From NCBI GenBank assembly GCA_937896895.1, contig CALBNV010000075.1, positions 1 to 44,511 on the forward strand: a DNA stretch of 44,511 nt. Reading direction: 5' to 3'. How positions within the stretch are numbered: position 1 is the first letter of the stretch; each line of letters starts with the position of its first letter. Made by a program: the position numbers and the translations under genes. Below, piece by piece: positions 31,823 through 40,343 of the stretch. Under the pieces are notes generated by a model that did no database searches, had not been told where the DNA came from, and worked only from the letters and a program-made list of their open reading frames with translations. The stretch is from an uncultured Bacteroidales bacterium. Lineage in GTDB: Bacteria > Bacteroidota > Bacteroidia > Bacteroidales > F082.

Positions 31823-32734
31823 ATGGGAAATAAATACAGTAAATGCAAATCTGAAGAGGAACGGCTTGAGCGGATTAAAGCAGCCTATCAAAGATACTAT
31901 GAAAGCGGAAAAGGGAGAGAAAGACAAAAAGAGTATAACGAAAGGAATTACGTAAAAGTCCATTACAAGGGCATCCTGAAGGCGAGAGAGAGACGAGGTT
32001 ATCCAGTAGCCGATGCGCCGACTGTAGAGCAAGTCATCGCAGCCCTCGGCGAAAGGCCAAATGGCACTGATGAATACCAGTGGGTCATTTCATTTACTGA
32101 AGGCAACGACTTATCGTGCTTTAAAAAATCCAATGGTGAAACACCATCCACGTTAAAGCTCGAAAATTGTCATTGGGCTAAGGCGTTAAAGCGTGGTGTA
32201 GCGAAAAAAATAATTGAGTCGGAGCTTTGCCCGGATGACCATAAATGTAGCGACCGCATGATCATCCGTCGATTTCATAAACTTGGCGAGGATATCAGCA
32301 GGATTTCAGGCGTAAAAGAGCGACGTTTGGTCGTAGATGACGAAGTAGTGGGAAGCGTTTACGGGCGACTACAATGCATAGGCCTTGAACGAAGCTACAA
32401 CAAACAAAACAGACTCGTAACAAAATGCTTAATGAATTGCATGGTATGCGGTCACAAGTTTAAGCGAAGGCTGGCTGCCGTCCGAAAAGGAAGCCACCTG
32501 TGCCTAAAGTGCCAGCATTCAGCGGAACAATCAAAGGGCCAGACGTTCAATTCAGCGACATGCGTATGGGGCGAACTGCATTTAATTACGGAGCACGACA
32601 TGATCTACCTCGACGACGCACACCAATTCATCGGTGCCTTTACTATGAACAACTCCAGGCCAGAGTACATCGAAGCGTGGGCCGATGTTATGATACTAAG
32701 CAAAGGCGACGAGCTAGATATTACGGCATATTAA
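31823..32734 (+). CDS. Zinc-ribbon protein, homing-endonuclease-like (putative)
   Basis: A 303-aa basic protein. N-terminal YQRYYESGKGRERQKEYNERNYVK (22-45) is a basic repeat seen in phage DNA-binding and HNH-associated proteins. A zinc ribbon CMVC (206-209) and CLKC (227-230), 17 residues apart, follows NKQNRLVTKCLMNC. I see no full HNH motif. The gene uses more GTA, CTA, GAG and AGG codons and is richer in G+C than its neighbours, suggesting transfer. The ribosome site is weak. It may be a mobile DNA-binding protein or moron. Confidence 0.6.
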   Translation: MGNKYSKCKSEEERLERIKAAYQRYYESGKGRERQKEYNERNYVKVHYKGILKARERRGYPVADAPTVEQVIAALGERPNGTDEYQWVISFTEGNDLSCFKKSNGETPSTLKLENCHWAKALKRGVAKKIIESELCPDDHKCSDRMIIRRFHKLGEDISRISGVKERRLVVDDEVVGSVYGRLQCIGLERSYNKQNRLVTKCLMNCMVCGHKFKRRLAAVRKGSHLCLKCQHSAEQSKGQTFNSATCVWGELHLITEHDMIYLDDAHQFIGAFTMNNSRPEYIEAWADVMILSKGDELDITAY

Positions 32735-32736
32735 AC

Positions 32737-33018
32737 ATGAAAGTACCACTATCTACCCGTTACGGGTTCAATCCAAGACGAATCGAAGGCGATTCAACGT
32801 TGTATCCAGACCACTACGCCCTTGTGACCTGTTTCGATGTCAGGCCGTCGATTCGTGCAAAACTTATCAATGCTTATGATGGTGAATGGCTTTTCATCTT
32901 TACGCGCAAACAGCTTGAAAAGCTATACAGTGAATGGGATGTTGACCCAATGGATGATCTCGAAGATGAAATATCTGCCGAACAATTTGAACCAACAGAT
33001 TATGGAGACATGTATTGA
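32737..33018 (+). CDS. Hypothetical acidic protein (93 aa)
   Basis: Starts three bases after the preceding stop (TAAACATG), with no clear ribosome site, so it is probably coupled. The product starts MKVPLSTRYGFNPRRIEGD and has a YDGEWLFIFTRKQLEKLYSEW core and an acidic ending. Last gene of the rightward block; a hairpin follows directly. No family is recognised. Confidence 0.6.
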   Translation: MKVPLSTRYGFNPRRIEGDSTLYPDHYALVTCFDVRPSIRAKLINAYDGEWLFIFTRKQLEKLYSEWDVDPMDDLEDEISAEQFEPTDYGDMY

Positions 33019-33019
33019 A

Positions 33020-33040
33020 CTGTTTCCAAAATGGAAACAG
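33020..33040. terminator. Hairpin between convergent operons
   Basis: CTGTTTCC, loop AAAAT, GGAAACAG. It lies between the last rightward gene and the last gene of the leftward portal-lysis unit. No T-run is present, so it may stop transcription only partly. Confidence 0.5.
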
Positions 33041-33060
33041 CTCAATAATCAGGCATAAAT

Positions 33061-33270
33061 TCACCGTGTTTTATCAAACAGAATCTTCCCTGATTTCGCT
33101 TTTACCTGCAAACGATGCAGAAGTGGATTATCTTCCCAAATCCGTTGAAAGACACCATCTTTTTGATGTTTTGGAACAACAATTTCCTTTTCCTCAACTT
33201 CACCTGATGCCGTTGTCGCAATCAACGTGACCTTTGTCGTCGATGAAAAATGAACAGTCATTGGTTTCAT
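33061..33270 (-). CDS. Small hypothetical protein (69 aa)
   Basis: GGAGG before the ATG at 33270 marks the start. The product is a small beta-rich basic protein (MKPMTVHFSSTTKVTLIATTASGEVEEKEIVVPKHQ) that ends LLHRLQVKAKSGKILFDKTR. It is the last gene of the leftward unit, after the unknown gene that follows the ADP-ribosyltransferase. No family is recognised. Confidence 0.55.
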   Translation of the reverse strand: MKPMTVHFSSTTKVTLIATTASGEVEEKEIVVPKHQKDGVFQRIWEDNPLLHRLQVKAKSGKILFDKTR

Positions 33271-33284
33271 GTCAGACCTCCATG

Positions 33285-33860
33285 TTAATCCAAATCATCC
33301 AACATCATTGAAAGAGAATTTAAAACAAATTCCTTACAATTCGGATTGAATTCAACTGATTGTGCATGCTTTATCGCTGTGATTAAACGCGATTTTTTCA
33401 CCGGCATCCCAACATGCCATTCATTATAATCTCCATCATGCAAAAAATTAAACAACCCATCATCCAAATCAGGATGATTTTCATCTTCGAATAACAGCGC
33501 CTTTGATGTCCAAAATGTTTCAGTGTCTAATTTGAATTTATTCGTACAGCACGAACCAAATGTCATTAACTTTCCTGACACAAATGATGCCCAATCATAG
33601 GTGGCTTTTTGAGCTGGATACAACTTACTATAATCACCTCCATACTCGAAAATTCTCCCGATGTAATGATCTGATATTTTAAGCCATTCAAATGCAACAA
33701 AACGCGCATCTTTGTCAAAATACGCATCATTTGACAATGGAATGGCTGATACTGGATAAGTAATCAATGCAGCTTTTCTCAATTTCTCATCTGCATACGG
33801 ATACAAAGCAATGAATGCAGGATTCAGCACATTAGGCGCACAAGTAAATGCGTAAAACAT
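33285..33860 (-). CDS. Unknown protein directly after the ADP-ribosyltransferase (191 aa)
   Basis: GGAG eight bases before the ATG at 33860 sets the start, 13 bases beyond the transferase stop; the frame is open to a GTG at 33890. The protein (start MFYAFTCAPNVLNPAFIALYPYADE) is rich in aromatics, with FEWLKISDHYIGRIFEYGGDYSK and a C-terminal SVEFNPNCKEFVLNSLSMMLDDLD. It has no signal peptide or clear membrane helix and no family I know. Its position directly behind a toxin-type enzyme suggests an immunity, chaperone or capsid-loading partner, which is inference only. Confidence 0.6.
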   Translation of the reverse strand: MFYAFTCAPNVLNPAFIALYPYADEKLRKAALITYPVSAIPLSNDAYFDKDARFVAFEWLKISDHYIGRIFEYGGDYSKLYPAQKATYDWASFVSGKLMTFGSCCTNKFKLDTETFWTSKALLFEDENHPDLDDGLFNFLHDGDYNEWHVGMPVKKSRLITAIKHAQSVEFNPNCKEFVLNSLSMMLDDLD

Positions 33861-33873
33861 GAATTTTTCTCCA

Positions 33874-36027
33874 TTATTGTAAGAGCTCACACCAAATTGT
33901 CATTGGATAGATTTTTTTGTCGATAGCGACAACTTGGAATATTGATTTCCTTGGTAAAATGATTTCTGTTTCAGGTTGAAATGCCGAATATGGTGTTGCA
34001 AAAGACGCATGAGATCCCTTTTTTATCCTAATAAACAACAAAACAGGTCCTTTGAATGCACCGTTTGATGTCATTGATGCTGAAATAACACCTTGATCTG
34101 TAAACTTGTCACCGACTTCAAGATCATTGAAACCGGCTGGGACACTACCTATACCACGTTTAACAATCATGTTCATGGGTATTATGCAATCTTCTAAATC
34201 TTTATCACAGTCCTTCGCCCATGACTCCGCCTCGCCAACACTGTACGCTGACGGCATTGATAAATTACGCAACCAAGCATTAAATTGACGGTATGATGCT
34301 GTATATCTTGGCAATCCATGCCCATAATCCGCATCATTATCGCTCTGCCTTTTAGACAAATCCATTTTGCATGTTGTTTGAAACGCAGGTGTAAGTGAAA
34401 GAACTGTTGGCCATGGTAATGTCGAAACGCGCAAATACTCATTACCATCATTGTCTTTAATAAATTCACTTGGCATGTATTCTTTCGATGCGTTTGCTTC
34501 CAACAAATCATGTGCATCTTTGATCAATTTTTTATCAGCTGTAGACAATTTATTTTCAAAATCTTTTTCGATTTTGAATATCGGTGCGGCAGGCTGGCCC
34601 ATGCTATCACCATTATCACCAACAATCTTTTCAATGTGTTTGAATTGGATTTGTTTTGGCTTCATTGTTGGCGGAGTAAATGCAGCAACAGTATTCACAG
34701 CCTTGAACACATTTTTCACTACCTCTAGTTTATCTTTGCTTATTGACTTTAAATCTGGATTTGTAGGCTGATTAACCCATATTTCTGCCCCATGAACTGA
34801 CATTATTCCAGCGCTGCCAAGCAATCCAGACGCTTTGTTTGCGATGTCTTGAGATACTGCCTTTATTGCATTATATTGTGTATAGAGGTTCAAATTTGTT
34901 GAAATATCAACGCCAGACTTCAAATTCTTAACTAATGGACTGTTCAAAAATACAGATGAAGTCATTATGCTGCCTGCATTTTTCAATGCATCATCGACAA
35001 GATCAACGATATCAACAAGCTGTTTGTTGATGTCATCCTCTGTGTAATCCACACCATTAATTGGTCCAGGTATGCCATATATTAAATTCTGCTGTTCAAT
35101 CTGGATCTGATTATCAACATCATCAATCTGATTTTTGATTGAATTGACCTCGTTTTGTTTATTAACCAAATCCAAACCAAGCGCATTTTGTTTTATCAAC
35201 GCAGCGTCATACTGTTTTTTTAATTTCAGCTTTTTGGATTGCGCATCTTTTTTTGATTTTGTTGCAATATCAAATTCAGCAACGCTGTCTTCATACTTAC
35301 TTTTGAGTTCATCCAATTCGTCGTTAAGCACCTTTAAACCATCAACGAACTTTTCAACCTCTAAAGTAATCGCATCAACATTATCATGTGCATCCTGAAG
35401 ACCTTTAAAATCAACCATCGAAATGGCTTCATTTATCAACATTTCAAGCTCATTGGCCTCATTCTCATATTCAGAATGCAACCCATCGATTTCTATTTCA
35501 ATGACCTTTGATGATTCAACAATTTCATTTACTTTTGATTCATCGACGCCATCAATTTCTGCTTTTGCGTTTCCAACACTAACGGCATTATTGACCAACT
35601 TTGAATCATAATCGTCGAACATCCTTGCATCATTATCCAACGATGATTCGAACGTCTTTGCATCATCAACCAAAGATGATAAATGTGCCTTTGCCTTTTC
35701 AACATCTTCTTCTTTTTGACTTAACTCTTCATTGGCCGCCAACAATTCGTCTTCTTTTATTGATTTGCTGATTTCATACGATGAAATTTCGTTTTCTTTT
35801 GAATCAACATCAGCCTGACAATTTAATTTTTCTGCTTCTTTGGCTTTTAGATTTTGTTTTGCCAACTCCAAATCTGCAACAGCTTGATCTAATTTGGCTT
35901 TAATGTCGCCGGATTCAGATTCTGCATCATGGAAAAGAGTACTAGCAGTTAGTTCTGCTTTTTGAGCAAAAATAAAGTCATGTTCAAGTTGTGTTTTTTT
36001 GTCATTCAATATTTTCAACTTATCCAT
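33874..36027 (-). CDS. Head-associated ADP-ribosyltransferase with coiled-coil N-terminus
   Basis: A 717-aa protein. Residues 1-310 are mostly coiled coil, and 310-480 are a helical region with no enzyme motif. Residues 545-717 fit the ADP-ribosyltransferase exoenzyme fold (PF03496): Y-R-Q-F-N-A-W-L-R (579-587), Arg624 (VKRGIG), S-A-S at 649-651 (GVISASMTS) and E-T-E at 686-688 (QPETEIILP). The full R-S-E triad is kept, so activity is expected; E-x-E usually goes with arginine targets. It overlaps the MuF gene by eight bases. Only one arginine occurs in residues 1-532. It is likely packaged and injected, by analogy with T4 Alt and MuF toxins. Confidence 0.85.
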   Translation of the reverse strand: MDKLKILNDKKTQLEHDFIFAQKAELTASTLFHDAESESGDIKAKLDQAVADLELAKQNLKAKEAEKLNCQADVDSKENEISSYEISKSIKEDELLAANEELSQKEEDVEKAKAHLSSLVDDAKTFESSLDNDARMFDDYDSKLVNNAVSVGNAKAEIDGVDESKVNEIVESSKVIEIEIDGLHSEYENEANELEMLINEAISMVDFKGLQDAHDNVDAITLEVEKFVDGLKVLNDELDELKSKYEDSVAEFDIATKSKKDAQSKKLKLKKQYDAALIKQNALGLDLVNKQNEVNSIKNQIDDVDNQIQIEQQNLIYGIPGPINGVDYTEDDINKQLVDIVDLVDDALKNAGSIMTSSVFLNSPLVKNLKSGVDISTNLNLYTQYNAIKAVSQDIANKASGLLGSAGIMSVHGAEIWVNQPTNPDLKSISKDKLEVVKNVFKAVNTVAAFTPPTMKPKQIQFKHIEKIVGDNGDSMGQPAAPIFKIEKDFENKLSTADKKLIKDAHDLLEANASKEYMPSEFIKDNDGNEYLRVSTLPWPTVLSLTPAFQTTCKMDLSKRQSDNDADYGHGLPRYTASYRQFNAWLRNLSMPSAYSVGEAESWAKDCDKDLEDCIIPMNMIVKRGIGSVPAGFNDLEVGDKFTDQGVISASMTSNGAFKGPVLLFIRIKKGSHASFATPYSAFQPETEIILPRKSIFQVVAIDKKIYPMTIWCELLQ

Positions 36028-37717
36028 TGTTTAAAATCTCCATTGCCCGTTCGATTGCCGCATTTATAATCATCTTTGCTTTTTCCAAATTGTCCTTCTT
36101 TCGATTTAAAACAATCCTTGAATTGCTTAAATTTTCGCCTGCTTCATTCAACAATCTGATGATAATTTCTTTGTTACTGCCGGTTGTCTCTTCTTTTGCA
36201 TCATCGTTAGTTTGTTCAATGTTAATACCATGTTCTTCAAGGTATTTCTTGTATTTCTCATGACGCGCATCTTCTTTTGCCCACCTTTTTTGAACTCTTT
36301 CATTGCCTTTCCATCGTTCAATGTCGCGCTGCATTTTTGAAACTTCTATACGTTCGATTTCAAACAAAGCAGTAATACAAGCAGACCGAACATCTTTTTT
36401 GGCAATGTCATCAAAGTCATCATCACCGATTACGCCATAATCATTCACATTCAGGATTTGATGCATTGATGCATTAACGTATGATTTCTTGTTGGATTCA
36501 GTCAGCTTTCCTTCTTTGATTAGTTTATCTGCATCTGATTCAGCTGTATGCCTTGCATTGTTAAATTCAGATAGAATCTCATTGTCATTGTTTGCTGAAT
36601 CATCATTGTTGCTTTCTTCGATTTCATCGACATCTTCTTCGGATAACCCAAGCTCTGCAATTTCATCATCATCCAATGTGATATCTGAAAAATCCCACAA
36701 ATCCTCATCATTCCAATCGATAACAGCAACAGTTGTGCTCCGGCAATTTGGATGAATTGGTGGAAAATTGACGCCTATTTTTGCGTCTTTTACAAAAAAT
36801 TCCTTTCCATTGAGCTCATGACACCAATCGCAAGTCCTGTTGTCTATCGCTGCAACAAAGCGATATTTCTTTATGCCTTTCGAACGATACTCCTCAATCG
36901 ATGCTGTATTTGCCAGGTGATTGAATTCAGTTCTGACAACACGCAATGCATTGGCCTTGCTGGCGTTCATACGCGTCGAAAGGTCTGCTGCCATATCAAT
37001 CGCGCCTTTATGGTGTGCAAAACCGTTTTCAATCACATCGCGCGTTTCGGTTATGAGCTTATCTTTATCTTCCCAAATACGTCCTGAAAAGTCGCTGTAT
37101 TGCCAATTTTCGCGCGATGCACGCTCAACCTGTTCGATACTACCGACACCAAGTTTTGATTCAGTCTTCAGCACTTTATCGATGTCATCAGCCGTCATTT
37201 CCATGTTCGTTTTCAACACATTATCAACATGATTCTGCATTGATGACTGCTGTTTTGCACCAAGTTTAACTATTTCGGTTTGAACGTTTGCTTCAAGCGC
37301 CTCTTTGCGTGTCAACTCTCGCACTTTTGACAGCTTTTCCCACTCTTCATCATACTTTTTCAGACGTTCGTTTTCAGGATCATTTGTAATCAGCTTTTTT
37401 ATTACCAGTCGTTTGGATTCAAGTTCATCATGAAACGATTTCAATTCAGTTCTTGAAAGCAGACGACGCGCCTCATCTTCCGTGATACCGGCATCTGTAC
37501 TAAATGCACGGTAAAACGCATCGATTTCACGCCTGATTGTTTCACGCGCAACCTTGTATGCCTTTTCCTGTTCGGCCTTAACAGCCTCTATTTCGCGATC
37601 TGTCGCACCGATTCTGGATTGCGCACGCCTCAACCAGTATTTCTTTTGTTTTTCAATCTTTGCCTTGTTTACAAGCCTTTTCCTGCGTTCAATTTCCGCC
37701 TTGTCAATTTTTGCCAT
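36020..37717 (-). CDS. MuF-type head morphogenesis protein (SPP1 gp7-like) with extended C-terminus
   Basis: A 565-aa protein. Residues 1-210 are a charged helical N-terminus. The MuF domain lies at about 235-335: ASKANALRVVRTEFNHLANTASIEEYRSKGIKKYRFVAAIDNRTCDWCHELNGKEFFV, then GVNFPPIHPNCRSTTVAVIDW with Cys and His residues. Another 220 residues follow (acidic, then coiled coil) and end eight bases inside the transferase gene. MuF proteins sit near the portal inside the head, and in many Firmicutes prophages a toxin is fused to their C-terminus. Here the toxin is a separate gene. Confidence 0.9.
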   Translation of the reverse strand: MAKIDKAEIERRKRLVNKAKIEKQKKYWLRRAQSRIGATDREIEAVKAEQEKAYKVARETIRREIDAFYRAFSTDAGITEDEARRLLSRTELKSFHDELESKRLVIKKLITNDPENERLKKYDEEWEKLSKVRELTRKEALEANVQTEIVKLGAKQQSSMQNHVDNVLKTNMEMTADDIDKVLKTESKLGVGSIEQVERASRENWQYSDFSGRIWEDKDKLITETRDVIENGFAHHKGAIDMAADLSTRMNASKANALRVVRTEFNHLANTASIEEYRSKGIKKYRFVAAIDNRTCDWCHELNGKEFFVKDAKIGVNFPPIHPNCRSTTVAVIDWNDEDLWDFSDITLDDDEIAELGLSEEDVDEIEESNNDDSANNDNEILSEFNNARHTAESDADKLIKEGKLTESNKKSYVNASMHQILNVNDYGVIGDDDFDDIAKKDVRSACITALFEIERIEVSKMQRDIERWKGNERVQKRWAKEDARHEKYKKYLEEHGINIEQTNDDAKEETTGSNKEIIIRLLNEAGENLSNSRIVLNRKKDNLEKAKMIINAAIERAMEILNNG

Positions 37718-37727
37718 TGGTCACACC

Positions 37728-39146
37728 TCATTCATCAGGAGCTCCCAACACCTCAAGATCATTCGCCTGCTGCATATTGTTTTGCGCGATATCAGGACCA
37801 AATTCTTCTTCATCCAGCGCAGCCATTTCAGCGTCAATGTCTTTTACCCATGGATGGTTTGCGATAATTGTGCGTTTCGACAACAGATCACGGCTTTTCA
37901 CAAGTTCATCGATTGTCTCTGATTCGTTCACACTAACATCAGTATTGAATACAAACTCAACGTTTACGCCGTCAAATTTGCCGATTCTGCGAGCTGTTGC
38001 ATCAACGTTGATGAAGTACAGCAGCCTTTCCAATGACGCTGAAAATTCGTTAGCCATAGCCTGACAATTCATGTCAAGATCACTGTATCGAAGTCGAATT
38101 GCAACGCCGGACGTGTTACCTTGCGCGGCATCCTGCGCATCAACACCGCAAGCCGCATCATAAATATCCTTTCGCAAGCGGCTTAAATGAGCTTCGCTTG
38201 CACTCGTATCCAGCTGAACCTGCTTAATTTCGATATCACCGCCTTCACCGATAAACGCAACGCCAAGAGTGTGAAGATTATGTATGAATTTTGACGTTCC
38301 ACGTGCATCTGAATCTGATGCAGAATAATTTTCAGCAATGCCTTCATAGCCACGGACAACCTTTAACGAATTCGGCGCGTCCTTTATGGCGTTTGACATA
38401 TCGGAAACAATATCATCATAATCATCGATTGCGGTTTTAATGTATTTCAGAAGTGAAATTTCACGCGCATTGTATTTGAAACACACGAACGGGACGCGCC
38501 CCCAATCGGCATCAATCTTTTGGCCGTCCTGTTCCAGAATGACATGTGCGTGCTTACTCTCTGATGTAAGTTTTCCGCCATCATACGTGTATGCAGTCAT
38601 GGTGTGTTCATCATACACTTCAACATGTGATGTTCTATCGTCCGGGCTATCCTTGTAAACACGAATAATCCCGCGCAAATCCAGATGATCACCATCTTTC
38701 CAAATTGGTATGATTTCACGCGATGGAATGGATTTGAACGCCAAAACACCTTCTTCGTCATAATAGATTTGCAGCCAGGCAATAGAACAGATTATCGCCT
38801 CCGTCGCAATCATCCGAAGACGGCGCATAAATGCTTTGTCAAATATTGCATTCAGGTGTTCAGAATACTTTTCATCATCACATTGCACAGACATCTGTTT
38901 GGATAGAAGATAGCTGACCTTCTGGTCAACGAGTTTTCCAAAAAATGGATGCGCAATGCGAGAATTTGACAAGCGTTTCGGTTCAATTTCCTCGCCATTA
39001 TTACCAATAAAAAAGCGCCTTCGCTCTCGAATATCATTGTCATTTTCATAGTATTTTGATGCGATTTCCATGAATTTCTTTTTTGGGTCTTTCGCATCTT
39101 TGGTGATTTTATCAACAATGAATTCAGCCGTGAATTTATCTGCCAT
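37728..39146 (-). CDS. Portal protein (SPP1 gp6-like family)
   Basis: A 472-aa protein with the portal pattern of the SPP1 gp6 family: KYYENDNDIRERRRFFIGNNGEEI, RIAHPFFGKLVDQKVSYLLSKQ, RGIIRVYKDSPDD and the SGVAIRLRYSDLDMNCQAMANEFSASLERLLYFI C-terminal helix. It forms the twelve-part ring at one head vertex through which DNA is packed and ejected. It is followed by MuF, the standard order. The upstream neighbours are lysis genes, which is unusual. Confidence 0.9.
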   Translation of the reverse strand: MADKFTAEFIVDKITKDAKDPKKKFMEIASKYYENDNDIRERRRFFIGNNGEEIEPKRLSNSRIAHPFFGKLVDQKVSYLLSKQMSVQCDDEKYSEHLNAIFDKAFMRRLRMIATEAIICSIAWLQIYYDEEGVLAFKSIPSREIIPIWKDGDHLDLRGIIRVYKDSPDDRTSHVEVYDEHTMTAYTYDGGKLTSESKHAHVILEQDGQKIDADWGRVPFVCFKYNAREISLLKYIKTAIDDYDDIVSDMSNAIKDAPNSLKVVRGYEGIAENYSASDSDARGTSKFIHNLHTLGVAFIGEGGDIEIKQVQLDTSASEAHLSRLRKDIYDAACGVDAQDAAQGNTSGVAIRLRYSDLDMNCQAMANEFSASLERLLYFINVDATARRIGKFDGVNVEFVFNTDVSVNESETIDELVKSRDLLSKRTIIANHPWVKDIDAEMAALDEEEFGPDIAQNNMQQANDLEVLGAPDE

Positions 39147-39148
39147 CG

Positions 39149-39763
39149 CTATGCCTCCACATCATCATGTGACCTGTAATTTTCAACCTTCATCAGAAAC
39201 TCATTCCAAGCAAACTCGCCGGTTTCACCTGTAATTGAATTCACATCATTTCCGACAAAAGGTCTTGGGCATCGTTTACCTGTGACGTCGTAATGCCTGA
39301 TGATATGGTCCATTGGGATGTCATATTTATCAGCGAGTTCAGCCACAAACCTTGCGCCTGTATCGATGACAGAATCTTTAAAATACCAGTCACAATCATT
39401 GACTGATGATGTGCATGAATTTCCCTTACGTTCAATCAAATCAATACCAATTGCTGTTGCGTTACTGGCTGCACATTTATTTTCTTTTTTGTATCCGCCA
39501 CAATGCCATGCACAATGCCTTTCCTCAACAGCCTGAAAAATACCGTCTTCCCCTATCTGATAGTGCGAAGACACTGAACGTTTCCAGGTCTGCATAGATT
39601 CGTTGATTCCTTTTGCTCGCCCTCTGGCTGATGTTGAACCGGCGTAATGTATCACAATCCATGCAATCTTATTATGGCCGCGATAACCAAATCTGGATTT
39701 TGTCAAACCGTCTTTAGGGTCAACAAAAGTGCGTTCTTTTACTATATTTCGTGTCACTTTCAT
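39149..39763 (-). CDS. N-acetylmuramoyl-L-alanine amidase (Amidase_2), endolysin
   Basis: A 204-aa single-domain enzyme. Zinc ligands can be placed at His39 (IVIHYAG), His157 (IRHYDVTGKRCPRP) and Cys165. TWKRSVSSHYQIGEDGIFQAVEERHCAWHCGG is the usual middle segment and NATAIGIDLIERKG the E-rich strand. It cleaves the amide bond between muramic acid and the stem peptide, causing lysis. There is no signal peptide, so release depends on the holin-like protein encoded just upstream. It overlaps that gene by four bases. Confidence 0.92.
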   Translation of the reverse strand: MKVTRNIVKERTFVDPKDGLTKSRFGYRGHNKIAWIVIHYAGSTSARGRAKGINESMQTWKRSVSSHYQIGEDGIFQAVEERHCAWHCGGYKKENKCAASNATAIGIDLIERKGNSCTSSVNDCDWYFKDSVIDTGARFVAELADKYDIPMDHIIRHYDVTGKRCPRPFVGNDVNSITGETGEFAWNEFLMKVENYRSHDDVEA

Positions 39764-40074
39764 GACTTCATTTTCTCCATAGCAACCTGTAACGTCGTTT
39801 TGAGTTCAGCAAGTGTTGACTGAAATTCAATGAATGCACGCGTGTTATCCTTCAAAACTTCTGTCGTCTGCGCAAGCAGTTTTGCTGTTTCAGATGCGTT
39901 CTGTGTGAGCTGTTTTGACGATTCATTTGCGTTCGTTTGTATCGTTGTGCGCAACTCTTTTTCAAGGTCTGCAACCCTTTTATACAAAAAGACCACGACA
40001 ACAGCCAGAACAGCAACAATCGCGTATAAACCATAAGTTGAAAGGGCTTCTGCCATTGGTGTTACAGCTTCCAT
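39760..40074 (-). CDS. Holin-like membrane protein with coiled-coil tail
   Basis: GGAGGAATAGCG before the ATG at 40074 gives 104 aa; the frame is open to 40122. A single membrane segment lies at about residues 12-31 (GLYAIVAVLAVVVVFLYK), followed by a coiled coil with many T/N/Q residues. One-helix lysis proteins of this shape can be holins or pinholins, and the adjacent amidase and spanins support a lysis role. No sequence family is certain. Confidence 0.6.
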   Translation of the reverse strand: MEAVTPMAEALSTYGLYAIVAVLAVVVVFLYKRVADLEKELRTTIQTNANESSKQLTQNASETAKLLAQTTEVLKDNTRAFIEFQSTLAELKTTLQVAMEKMKS

Positions 40075-40076
40075 CG

Positions 40077-40343
40077 CTATTCCTCCATTGCACTGACAAG
40101 CGCATCGTGCCGCGCTGCACACACATTGAACGCTTCGATGTAAATCGAAAGATATCTGACAAGGTCTGCATTTGTGTTCAACGCGATTGCGTTTGGCTTT
40201 TCACATGGCTGCATGAGTGTAGATGGTGGTTCAATCGTTGTTGCGCTCTGTATAATCATCTTATCATTCGCAGCTGAACAGCTGCTTAATATCAGCAGGG
40301 ACAGCGTCGCAAAGCCAATCTTGTGTCTGTTCATCTTCAACAT
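40077..40343 (-). CDS. o-spanin lipoprotein (Rz1-like)
   Basis: GGAGG before the ATG at 40343 defines an 88-aa protein whose signal sequence (KIGFATLSLLILSSC) has the lipobox L-S-S-C, cleaved before Cys22. The mature part is small with EAFNVCAARHDALVSAM at its end, resembling the C..C-R-H-x-x-L ending of Rz1-type proteins. It sits in the outer membrane and pairs with the i-spanin to fuse both membranes. Its start overlaps the end of the i-spanin gene by 80 bases, the classic overlapping Rz/Rz1 layout. Confidence 0.8.
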   Translation of the reverse strand: MLKMNRHKIGFATLSLLILSSCSAANDKMIIQSATTIEPPSTLMQPCEKPNAIALNTNADLVRYLSIYIEAFNVCAARHDALVSAMEE

